From positions 6,606,118 through 6,670,117 of the forward strand of contig NC_023757.2 of assembly GCF_000499845.2 (NCBI RefSeq): 64,000 bases of DNA, read 5' to 3'. The stretch is from Phaseolus vulgaris (Eukaryota > Streptophyta > Magnoliopsida > Fabales > Fabaceae). The notes below the pieces were generated by a model. It had not been told where the DNA came from. It saw only the letters and a program-made list of their open reading frames with translations, and did not search any database. A program made the translations under genes and the position numbers. This document shows positions 24,516 through 35,272 of this stretch, one piece after another (the first letter of the stretch is position 1; each line of letters starts with the position of its first letter).

Positions 24516-25131
24516 ACAAAGATTCGTGAAAATTGTGCAATAATAAATCGAAACTTATATTTTCATGCATTGTGTTAATATATTTAATTTTCTATTTTAA
24601 ACTATTGGGCTTTGTTTGTTTGGTCCAACTTTCCTTTTCTGTTTCAGCTAGGTCTTAATCTTTTTCTTATATATACAACATGTATTTTACTTTCTAATAT
24701 ACAAGTGAATAAAAGTTTCTTTTATATTTATTTTTCTCTACAATTAGGGTTTTTCAAAACCTCTCTTTCTTCATTACGATTACATGCGATTACACAAAGA
24801 TTCGTGAAAATTGTGCAATCAATAAATCGAACTTATATTTTTATGCATTGTGTTAATATATTTAATTTTCTATTTTAAACTATTGGGTTTTTGTTTGTTT
24901 GGCCCAACTTTCCTTTTCTGTTTCAGCTAGGTCTTAATCTTTTTCTTATATATACATCATGTATTTTACTCTCTAATATACAAGTGAATAAAAGTTTCTT
25001 TTATATTTATTTTTCTCTACAATTAGGGTTTATCAAAACCTCTCTTTCTTCATTACGATTACGTGCGATTACGTACGCTACATTAAAACATCACATCAGA
25101 CAAAGAATATTCATCTTCATTTACTGTAATA
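24516..25131 (+). mobile_element. Solo copia LTR with a 278-base tandem duplication
   Basis: 24851-25131 is a whole LTR related to the reverse complement of 57929-58254: it starts TGTTAATATATTTAATTTTC and ends ..TTTACTGTAATA. A partial copy (24573-24793) precedes it. The period is 278 bases, and the duplicated unit includes 57 bases of left flank (ACAAAGATTCGTGAAAATTG at 24516 and 24794). The outer flanks CATTG (24568-24572) and CATTT (25132-25136) are a likely TSD. No internal region remains, so it is a recombined solo LTR. The two overlapping frames here (MFVW[SP]NFPFLFQLG..) are LTR sequence. Confidence 0.8.
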
Positions 25132-25412
25132 CATTTTAGCCACAAAAAATTAGATAATAATAGGTTGTACCATCCACAAAAATTACTTAATTTGTATATT
25201 CTAGAATAAGTTTTCACTTATTTCAGAAAAAACCAGAATATTATTTCCAATTCAAAATTTTGAATTAGTTTTTTTTTTCTAATTTACGTAGAATCTTTAA
25301 TAATTTTTTTCATATCCTAAGGTATAAACATCCCATCCATAAGTATATAATAGAGTTTAATACTATATTAAAAAATAAATTAATTCATTCTTATAAAACT
25401 AGTTTATAATTA

Positions 25413-25469
<57 letters not shown>

Positions 25470-25524
25470 TATAAATTTATTTTATTTTATTTAATGAAAT
25501 TTTCAAAACGTAACGATAAATATG
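25132..25524. other. AT-rich spacer with (AT)n microsatellite
   Basis: Contains an interrupted AT dinucleotide run at about 25425-25470. No gene. Confidence 0.7.
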
Positions 25525-27044
25525 CACTACAAAAAAAAATCAGTATTATCTACGGATTTTTATCCACGGATCTGAGTCCGTAGGTAAATTCAGCATTATC
25601 TACGGATATTCCCTACGAATAACATTACCTACGTACATTACCTACAGATTCTGAATCCGTAGGTAAATTTAGCATTACCTACCAACTATTACCCACGAAT
25701 TCTGAATCCGTAAGTAAATTCAGCATTACCTACCAACTATTACCTACGGATCTTATTACCTACCAACTTTTACATACGGATCTTTATTACCTACAAACTA
25801 TTATCATAATAATTATATACATAATATTAAAAATATTAATATAATATGAAAAATTATAAAAACATAATTCATATTCATAAATAATAATAATCATAACTAA
25901 TTTATACATATTATTAATATTAATATAATAATTTAAATAATATAAATAGTATTATCTTAATAATAATAATATTAATGATATTAGTAATATAACAAAATTA
26001 ATAATATCAGTAATAATAACATTAATAATATAAATAGTATTAATAAAAATATATAAAATTAACATTTTTTATAATATTAATAATATTAACTCTATTTATA
26101 ATATTAATAAATATTTATAATATTAATCATATTAAATAATATTAATAATATTTAATAATATTAATAATAGTTAATAATATTAATAATATTTAATAATATT
26201 AATAATATTAATAATATTAATAATATTTAGTAATATTTAGTAATATTTAATAATATTTAGTAATATTTAATAATATTTAGTAATATTTAATAATATTTAG
26301 TAATATTTAATAATATTTAGTAATATTTAATAATATTTAGTAATATTTAATAATATTTAGTAATATTTAATAATATTAGTAATATTTAATAATATTAGTA
26401 ATATTTAATAATATTAGTAATATTTAATAATATTATTAATATTTAATAATATTATTAATATTTAATAATATTATTAATATTTAATAATATTAGTAATATT
26501 TAATAATATTAGTAATATTTAATAATATCAATAATATTTAATAATATTAGTAATATTTAATAATATTAGTAATATTTAATAATATTAGTAATATTTAATA
26601 ATATTAAACAATATTAATAATAATGATGATATTAAATATATGAAGAATGTTATTAATTTTTATTTTATTAATTATATTAATATTGATAATCATACTTATA
26701 AATATAATAATAATCATAACATGACAACAAAACTTGACTGGTGTAATGTTTAAAGCTTCTATGGACATATCTCAAGGGACTTGGTTACGAGTCCCACCTG
26801 CTGCAGTTGAGTTCTAACATTAATTATAATTGTCATAGCATATATAATAATTAAAATAAAAAAAAAGATTCAAATAATAATTAAAATTTTAAAAATTAAG
26901 TATTTTAACATTATCTACGGACTTGGAGTCAGTGGGTATTACCTACGGACTGCAGTTAGTGGGTAATGTTGTTTTCGTTACCTACGGATTTTGGTTTTTA
27001 CATACGGATTTTGTTCGTAGATAAATTGAATTTTTCTTGTAGTG
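25525..27044. mobile_element. Non-autonomous CACTA element with CTACGGAT subterminal repeats and minisatellite core
   Basis: Starts CACTACAAAAAAAAATCAGT and ends ..TTTTTCTTGTAGTG, flanked by ATG on both sides (25522-25524 and 27045-27047). Subterminal zones (25545-25800 and 26910-27020) carry repeated [AT]CCTACGGAT and its inverse, as for CACTA transposase-binding sites. The middle is a long AT minisatellite. No transposase frame is present. Confidence 0.88.
26090..26610. repeat. TAATATTTAATAATATTTAG minisatellite inside the CACTA element
   Basis: About 500 bases of tandem 18-20 base units of TAATATTTA[AG] type, most regular from 26220 to 26600, with blocks of slightly different unit (TTTAGTAA, then ATTAGTAA, then ATTATTAA), suggesting local amplification. 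Confidence 0.9.
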
Positions 27045-27501
27045 ATGAAAAATTGATGTGTTTCTTACTATTTGATATGAGAAAATCCCTAGTGTTGATT
27101 TTTTCAGCGATTTAGGTTTAATTGTTTAATTCATTTATGTTAATACGTCATCATATTTAAAATGTCATGAGTGAAGAGAGTTAAAACAAGTTAATATCAA
27201 GGGGTGACCACTCACTTTTACTAATGTTGTTCTAAGTTAGATGGGATAACACACATTTATTTAATGCATTTTAATTATTTTTATTATAGATATTCAATGT
27301 GTATTTTAATTTTCTAGTATAATTGTTTTCCAGCTGTTCTAAGGTAATGGGACCTTGCATTATTATTACATGAATTTCAATTATTATGATAGGATATTTG
27401 TTTTCCCTCACTCTTTCTCAATTTCTTTATTGTATATAGATGATGAAACCTGTCATTTAATGTAATGTTCTTTAATTATTATAAGCTAATACTCCAAATT
27501 C

Positions 27502-27894
27502 CACTACAAGAAAATCATGAAATAGAAACCAATTTGTAGAAACCAAAATAATTAGTTGCAATAATAACTAAATTAGAGACCATTTTAGAAATTAAAAAGA
27601 AATTTGGTTTCTAAATTAGTTTCTATTATTGTTAAATAGTTTCTAAATTGGTATCTAATTAGCAACCAAGATTTTTGCTACCAAATTTAGAAACTAAATA
27701 ATTAGTAGTTAAAACCTTAGTTGCTAATTAGATACCAATTTAGAAACTATTTAACAATAATAGAAAATAATAGAAACTAATTTAGAAACCAATTTTTTTT
27801 TTAGTTTCTAAAATGGTCTCTATTTTAGTTCCTATTGTAACTAATTATTTTGGTCTCTAAAAATTGGTTTCTATTTCATGATTTTCTTGTAATG
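27502..27894. mobile_element. CACTA fold-back MITE
   Basis: 393 bases, starting CACTACAAGAAAATCATGAA and ending ..CTTGTAATG (one base off the canonical GTAGTG). TTC target duplication on both sides (27499-27501 and 27895-27897). Same family as 2309-2710. Confidence 0.87.
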
Positions 27895-27960
27895 TTCTTA
27901 AATTAATTTCGATAACAATATATGTGAACTACTAATTTCAATAACAATCTTAGTCTCTCT

Positions 27961-27962
<2 letters not shown>

Positions 27963-28025
<63 letters not shown>
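27963..28025. repeat. (AT)n microsatellite
   Basis: About 31 uninterrupted TA units. Confidence 0.98.
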
Positions 28026-28028
<3 letters not shown>

Positions 28029-28124
28029 CAGTAAATGGTCTAAAATAATTGAGATAGATTTTAAATAAGAGTACACGGGAAAGAAGGATTATTTTAACTA
28101 TTGATTAAAATGATGTTATATAAG

Positions 28125-28382
28125 TGTTTATTACAAAAAAAAATCAATATTACATACAACAAAATTTTGTATGTCGCAGACAAAATCTGTATGTAAAACA
28201 TAGTTATATACATATTGCATATAAAAAAAATGTATGTAAAATAGTCATAGGTATTGTTACATACAAATTTTAAAATATGTATGTAAATTACATACAAATA
28301 TATTCGTATATAAATTACATACGAATATATTCGTGTGTAATTAGTTTGATGTATTTACAAACAAAAAAATCCGTATGTAATG
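28125..28382. mobile_element. CACTA end fragment with ACATACGGAT-type repeats
   Basis: TATTACAAAAAAAAATCAAT followed by many TTACATAC..GTATGTAA phrases in both orientations, the subterminal pattern of the element at 29144-31511. No second terminus, so this is a fragment. Confidence 0.6.
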
Positions 28383-28534
28383 TCTAATTTCTATTCTTCC
28401 CAAGTCAGCTTTATCAAGATGTTTTTTATTTGCAGACCTGATCATGTATATTCAAAATTTTCTTTTTATAGACCTACACATATATATATATTCAAAATCA
28501 TGGAAGATGGTGACTTAAAGAGATGGAAGCACTA

Positions 28535-28832
28535 AACTACAAGAAAATCATGAAATAGAAACTAATTTTTAGTGACAAAAAATAATTAGTTGCTATGGTG
28601 ACTAAATTAGAACCCATTTTAGAGACTAAAATTTTTTTGGTTTCTGAATTAGTTGGTAGCAAAAACATTGGTTGCTAATTAGATACCAATTTAGAAATCA
28701 TTTAACAATAATAGAAACTAATTTAGAAACCATTTTTTTTAATTTCTAAAATGATCTCTAATTTAGTTACTATACCAACTAATTTTTTTTAGTCTTTAAA
28801 ATTGATTTCTATTTCATGTTTTTCTTGTAGTA
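28535..28832. mobile_element. CACTA fold-back MITE, shortened
   Basis: 298 bases of the same family as 2309-2710. Both terminal bases are mutated (AACTACAAG.. / ..CTTGTAGTA), but a CTA target duplication is intact (28532-28534 and 28833-28835). About 100 bases of the stem are missing compared with full copies. Confidence 0.82.
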
Positions 28833-29143
28833 CTAGTTATGTTAACTAAACCAAACTGTTGCACCTATGTAAAACATGACAATTTTTCCTTTTTTATCTT
28901 TATGATGGAGTTGTCTTATGGTACGAGATGCAAAATTGTGTATTTTCTTTTAAAAATATGTTGTTAATAATTGTGAAAGTTAGTTAAGTTTAAGAAATTA
29001 ATTATAGTACAAAATCTATACATATAATATTTATGTGAGGTACAAAATTGGGCATTTTCTTTTAAATAAACTAAATTTTATTTAAGTTTTTTTCCTTTAT
29101 AATATTATATTGGATAATCTCATTTATCTTTATAAAAACTAGT

Positions 29144-31511
29144 CACTACAAGAAAAACTCAAATTACATTTAACCAAAATCCGTATGTAACACACAAAAT
29201 CCATATGTAAAACATAGATACATACAGATTATATACGGACAAAATTTCATATGTAAAACTGTCGTAGATAATTGTTACATACGAATTTTGGATTTGTATG
29301 TAATTACATACGGATAAATTCGTATATAAAATTCGTATGTAATACGAATAAATCTGTATGTAAAATCCATATGTAATTACATTCGGATAAATCCGTACGT
29401 AAAATTCGTATGTAATTACATACGGATTTATCCGTATGTAAAATTCATATGTAATTATATACGAATTTATTCGTATGTAAAATCCGTATGTAATTAACGG
29501 ACAGACTTATATACGGATTTATCCGTATGTAACATTCTACACAGCAGTATCAGTTTTTTGTATTTGGAAGCACCCCATAACACCTTCATATATTCATCAA
29601 CAGTCCATTTTTCAGAAGACAAATATTCATCACATTTAAAGTTGTCCATACATACAATACTTACTATTTCCAAATACCTGAAATGCTTTTCATTAAAACA
29701 AAGTTCTAAGGAAGCTAATAATTATTATAATCTTCACCGGTTGAATTTTTTTGTTCATCATGATTACTATGATGCTGCACTTCATTTGACTGCTGATTCG
29801 GTTGAGTTGGTGGCAGGGTATTTGGCTGCTGAAAAAAATGTTGTGTTGCAGCTACTGCCTCAGGTGGTAGATATTGCATCATGAAATCTTGAAAGTTTTG
29901 AAACCTTGCATCCATGCGTTCAATATGCTGTCTTAGTTCAACAATTTCTTCTGAATCAGCCTTCTTATTACTAGAAGATGGTTGTGTTTCTTGTAGGTAG
30001 CGACCAACACACTCGTCCTGACGATCAACACGTCCAACCCCATATACTCGTCCCTTGTACCTTCCACCTACAGTTTCTAATCAACAACGGATTCTCAATC
30101 TTTCCTCCTCAATAGGATCTAATGGAGTAGATCTTGAGGTAGATTGTGACTCAGATAATGCTTGAGACAATCTACTTTCAAAATCTTCCTATTAAAATGA
30201 AAAATATTTGTTATCATAGTAAATAATGTATATGAAAAAAAAGTTTAAAAAAATTAACATGAGTCCGCCTTGATCTATCATCAACAAAATCTCCAATGCT
30301 CTTCCGTATATGTGTTTGTTGAAACACTTCATCAACATGGACCGAGTGGCCAAACTCCTCTCTCTATAAAGAAAACATTTCATAAATTAAAGAGATAATA
30401 ATTCATCATAGATTAATATAAAAAACTATATGGAAATCATACCAAACGAATAGCATGTTCATGCACACTAATAGATCCTCCAGTGTGTAGACATCCACCT
30501 TTTTTCAGACAAACAATTCTTTTTAGCTGTATCACATTTGGACCGATACACAAGCATGTTCCACTGTTCCTGGAGGCTGTTCTAAACATTATTGTCAATC
30601 CATTCTGGTCGTTTACCTTCTTGGCGAGCATCTTTAAACATTTGTGAAAGGGTGTGAGAAACTTTTGTATGGAAAATTTTCTTAACTTTTTCCTCGCCTT
30701 AACCCTCCATGTGACCTTCCTCTGCAAAACAACAAGAATCATCAATCCAAATTGTAAAATATAAATTTTTTAAAGGGAATAAAAAACAAGTACCTTAAAA
30801 CGTTGAAAAAATATATCCCGGTCACCCTTTAGGATTGTCCCCCATGTTGACCATGGCTCACCAAATTGTTGTTTGATGCTGGCAGTGATGGCCTTTGATG
30901 CAATTTTTTTATGGATAAAACCTAGATACCAAACACAAAGTTAGTTAAAATTATAAGACAATAATAATAAATTATATAAATTGAAATTTGTTATATTCTT
31001 ACCCTCCCCCAATAGGCTGAATCAGAGGGCGATCACCAGTTGTTAAATAAAAAAAAACATTACATACGGATATCCGTATGTAATTTTTAAAAAAAAATAA
31101 AAATAAAAATCGTTACATACGGATTCTATCCGTATGTAATTTTGTTTTAAAAAAAAATTTAAAAAAATTGTTACATACGGATTCTATCCGTATGTAATTT
31201 TTTTTTTTTTAAATGTTACATACGGATTATATTCGTATGTAACCTTTCCTTTACATACGGATACGTATCTGTATGCAAAAATCTGTATGTAAAACTTACT
31301 TTACATACAAATTTGGATTTGTATGTAAAAATCCGTATGTAATTTTTACTTTACATACGGATCAGAATCCGTATGTAAAAATCCATATGTAATGCTGATG
31401 TTACATACAGATCAGGATCCAAATGTAAAATACATATGTAATGTCCATTTTACGTACGGATCTAGATCCGTATGTAAAAATCTATATGTAACTAACGAAT
31501 TTTTTGTAGTG
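29144..31511 (-). mobile_element. CACTA transposon carrying a TNP1-like gene remnant
   Basis: 2368 bases, CACTACAAGAAAAACTC at the left and ..TTTTTTGTAGTG at the right, flanked by AGT on both sides (29141-29143 and 31512-31514). Both ends have dense ACATACGGAT / ATCCGTATGT repeats (29160-29540 and 31060-31480), many arranged as palindromes. The interior holds pieces of one transposase-type gene on the minus strand. The second CACTA protein (TNP2/TNPD) is absent, so the copy depends on others. Confidence 0.88.
29715..30925 (-). pseudogene. Plant transposase (Ptta/En-Spm, TNP1-like), broken multi-exon gene
   Basis: Reading on the minus strand gives, in order: KKIASKAITASIKQQFGEPWSTWG (about 30915-30840) ending at a GT donor near 30795; a frameshifted exon around 30745-30437 with GSISVHEHAIRL; REEFGHSVHVDEVFQQTHIR (about 30370-30260); and ESRLSQALSESQSTSRST..GGRYKGRVYGVGRVDRQ..MDARFQNFQDFMMQYLPPEA (30185-29850), ending at a stop at 29715. 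This is the pattern of the plant transposase Ptta/En/Spm family, DNA-binding proteins that recognise subterminal repeats. At least one internal stop (near 30080) and one frameshift (30600 region) make it a pseudogene. Confidence 0.7.
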
Positions 31512-31514
31512 AGT

Positions 31515-32875
31515 TATTATTACACATACAAAAATAGTTATAAATTTAACTAGCAAAGCTAAAGACCTATCATTAGACATAGACATGATCTAGACGTCTA
31601 CTAAAAGGAAACAAAATGAGAAATTAAGGAGAAAAAATAACTTATTGTTCCAAATTTTTGAATTTTTATTTTCAAGGAATTAGTCCTACAAAAGACAACT
31701 AACTAGTAAACGATATTCTTATTTATTTCACTAACATAACACTAATATTTTTTACCAATACATATTGGTCAAATGCCCATATCATCTAATAAATACATTT
31801 TAAAGAGAAACCATATACCATTTTTGGCTTATTCGAGGAAGAGAAAGAAATATTAGGGCACAAAATAGTAAAGTGCAGATTTATCAAAGGTAAAGAAATA
31901 TTAGACTTATGAAAGAATGAAGAAGACATTGAAGACAAGTTCGAAGAATGAAGATCATACACAAGACATTCAAGACACACGAAAAATGCAGAAGAAGGCA
32001 TACATAATGAAGAAGACTCATATTTCCAACTTTGTCAAAAAAAATTAGTATAATATTTTAAAATTATGTACATAATATTTGCACGTATGGACATCGTCCT
32101 TCGAAAACCATCCTCGCTTAATGGTGCCATCATTTTCTACTGAAAAAAATCCATATGTAATTAATTATGGTTTACATACGAAGAAATTCATACGTAATGT
32201 CTATTTATATACTAAATTAAATATGTACATAAATATTAGTATGTAAAACTCACTTTACATACAGATCCAAACGTATGTAATAATCTGTATGTAAATAAAG
32301 AATTTCTTGTAGTATTGGGGTTATTTACTCCAGCTAGGAAGGATTTCAAGAACGAAAGGTATAACATTATTTTAATCATATAAAATTTAATGAAAATATA
32401 GAGAAAAGTCAAGTACTAAATGAATTGGTGGACACTTATTTCATTAATTAGATTATGTTGAATTTGATTAATGTTTGCTTGGTTAAATTCTGTTTGGAAA
32501 TTGGATGGCTTATAATCATATGACAACTGATGAATAATTCAATGATGAATGAACTCGAGCATCAATCTTATCTTCTAATTCATTTTATTTTTATTCCTTT
32601 TAATTTCTCAACAACAACAACCCCATTTTTTATTTACTGCTTTTTCAAATTAACATTTTCTACAAATGATACATAAATCCTGTTTAATTGAGATCATAAT
32701 TGAATTCGTTGGAAGACAACTTGGGGTTAACAAACCTTATTTATACTCTTATTACGTTAACTTTTCATGTAATAGATGGTTTATGTTGAACATCAGACGG
32801 TCCAAGACACTACATTAGACTATTTACATTCAAACTCTTTTATTTGATTAAAACGACAATGATTATATATCTACC
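31515..32875. other. Intergenic DNA with one CACTA end fragment
   Basis: 32140-32314 has ACATACG..CGTATGTAA phrases and ends TTTCTTGTAGTA, an orphan right end of the family at 29144-31511. The remainder shows no gene; a 71-codon minus-strand frame at 31786-32001 has no recognisable feature. Confidence 0.5.
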
Positions 32876-32879
32876 TTAG

Positions 32880-35272
32880 TCTGAAATTGACTTAAGGATT
32901 AATGATAATGATCTAATTACATTTTTACATGTTGTAATTAATTGTGATAATTTTGAGAAATGGTTAGATGTCATGAAAGAAGAGTTGAAATCCATGGAAC
33001 AAAATAATGTTTGGAACCTTGCAGAATTGTTAGAAGGTTGCAAGTGAGTTGGTTGTGAGTGTTCTTTAGGACAATACATGACTTTCATGGTAGGGATGGC
33101 AAAGCGGGCCAGCCCACCCCGCGCTTGACCCGCAAAAATGCGGGACGGGTTGGTCCGCCCCGCAAAGTTATTGCGGGCTAGAATTCCCGACCCGCCCCGC
33201 ATAAGAACTGGCCCGCAGGTTTGCGGGCCAGCCCGTGTTCTTTTTTTTTTAAATTAAATATTTATTTTTTTATATTTTGTTATTAAAAAATTGTCAAATT
33301 AAACCTATATATTTGTTATTATCAAATCTAATTTTTTTTTCCTTCCTTTTCAAATATAGTCAAACATCAAAACATTAAGATAAATATCAAATATCACTAT
33401 TCTTCCACTTCTAAAACATTAAAAATACCTAATTCCAAAACATTAAACATAAACATTAATTCAAAAACATTAAACATAAACATTATTGACATTCTTCCAT
33501 TTCAATAACATTGGATGCCACCTAGTAGAACCTTCATCCATTTTTTCATAAACAATTAATTAATTAATTTTTCATAAAAATAATACAATAAAAATAAGAT
33601 AACTTTTGGCTCAATTGAAAGCTTGGTCATGTGTAACTTCTAAAATACCCTCTGCTTACTTCTCCTTCTCTGACTGGTGTCTTGCTCCTTTATCGTGTTT
33701 GAAATCGATTTAATTGGCATGACCCAGTTTAGGTTGCCCAACTGCTACTAAGTGCCAATATTTTTTTCTTGCGGGTTTGCGGGCCAGCCCGCCCCGCCCC
33801 GCTACTGGCCCGCGCGGGTTGCGGGCTAATGCGGGTTAGCGGGTTGAAAAGGTCATCCCGCCCCGCGTTTTTTACCTGCGGGCCGTGGGCCGGCCCGTCC
33901 CGCTTTGCCATCCCTATTTCATGGCAACCTTGAATGTTATAAGGTCGTACTTGGTACCCAAGGTTTTACTTAGAAAGATGGTGTAGACTATAAAGAGAAA
34001 TTTTTTCTTGTACAAAAGGATTCCTTCAAAATTAGCCTGGCACTAGTAGGCCATTTTGACTTGAACCTAGATTAAATGGATGTGAAAGTTGTCTTTTATA
34101 ATGTTATACGATCATACTTGTTGCCTATGTTTTAGAAGAGAAATTTTATAAGGACCAATCAATGGGGTTTTGAGTTGAAGGAAAGAAACACATGGTGTGT
34201 AAATTAATGAAATCAATATACAACCTTAAGCAAGCTTCCTACTAATAGTATTTCAAGTTTAATGATATTATTGTTTGTTTTGGATTTAATGAGAACATTG
34301 TTGATCAATGTATATATTTAAAATTAGTGGGAGTAAGGTTATGTATGTTAATGATTTATTGGTTGCAACTAATGATCTTAGTCTTTTTCAATAGACTATG
34401 AAGTTTCTCTCAAGTAACTTTGAAATGAAAGATATGGGTAAGACAAGTTATGTAATAGAAATAGAAATATTCTAAAAAAAGATATTAAGGAATGTTAAAT
34501 TTATCCTAGAAAACTTATATCAATAAAGTACTATAGAGGTTTAAGATGGACAAGTTCTCAACATCGTCTGTTCTAATTTAGAAAAGGGACAAGTTTAGTT
34601 TCACTCAATGTCCTAAGAATGACTTGGAATGGAAATAGATTGAAGCAATTTCGTATGTGTTTGTTGTTGAGAGTATTATGTATGCTCAAACTTGAACTCA
34701 ACCAAAAATAAGCTTTGTAGGTGGAATGTTAGGAAGATATCAAAGTAATTGAGGAATGGAACATTGAAAAATAGTAAAGACAGTTTTGAGATACTTATAA
34801 GGAACAAAGGATCACATGCTTATGTATAAGAAGTCTGATAATCTTGAAATGATTGAATATTCAAATTTCGATTTTGTTGGATATGTGGATACAAGGTTAA
34901 TTAAAGATTTCGATTTCGATTTTGTTGGATATTGGTTATGTATTTCTTTTAATTGGAGGAGAAATACTATGGAGAAGGGAAAAACAACCTAGTATTCTTG
35001 CATCCACCGTAGAAGTTGAATTTGTCACATGTTTTAAGGGTACAATTCAATATAATTGGCTAATTATGTTCATATTAGGAAGAAGTCTAATTTGTGGTAA
35101 ATGAAAATAAGCATGTCAATTAAATGGCGTACAAACGTCATGACTCAAATTAGTTTTTATTCTTAATTATGAAATTATGATGTACCCAAAATAAAGAATG
35201 TTTTAGTACTTAATGTGCATTATGTTTATTTATTGTTTCATAAACTTATACACATGAGTCAAGTGGGAGAAT
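32880..35272 (+). mobile_element. Decayed Ty1/copia fragment split by a hAT MITE
   Basis: Plus-strand RT and RNase H pieces. CDNFEKWLDVMKEELKSMEQNNVWNL lies at about 32940-33020; FHGNLECYKVVLGTQG follows at 33918 after the insertion at 33091-33916. Further pieces are TMKFLSSNFEMKDMGK (34390), GGMLGRYQSN (34715) and GYVFLLIGGEILWRREKQPSILASTVEVEFVTCF (34925-35035). It ends in the polypurine-like AAGTGGGAGA at 35260-35270, after which a 3' LTR may begin (TGTATGGTTTTATG at 35273). Many stops and shifts; the 5' half of the element is missing. Confidence 0.8.
33091..33916. mobile_element. hAT-type MITE with GC-rich ends
   Basis: 826 bases with inverted termini TAGGGATGGCAAAGCGGG / CCCGCTTTGCCATCCCTA. 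A perfect 8-base target duplication TTTCATGG flanks it (33083-33090 and 33917-33924), the hallmark of hAT elements. The outer 130-150 bases on each side are strikingly GC-rich (repeated GCGGGCCAGCCCGC, GACCCGC and CCCCGC), while the middle is AT-rich. It has no transposase. The frames at 32876-33202 and 33729-33911 are reading-frame accidents of the GC-rich ends. Confidence 0.93.

Noticed and set aside
24612..25139. Two similar hydrophobic frames (MFVW..LGLNLFLIY)
   Set aside because: They are the same LTR sequence, duplicated in tandem; the LTR homologue at 58 kb shows it is not a gene.
26090..26610. CRISPR-like regular repeat array
   Set aside because: Units are contiguous AT minisatellite without unique spacers, inside a plant transposon.
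26741..26820. tRNA-like phrase TTACGAGTCCCACC
   Set aside because: Resembles a T-arm but there is no acceptor or anticodon stem around it, and it lies inside a CACTA element.
32876..33911. Frames rich in A, R, G and P at the hAT MITE ends
   Set aside because: Produced by the GC-rich terminal repeats, which lower stop frequency.
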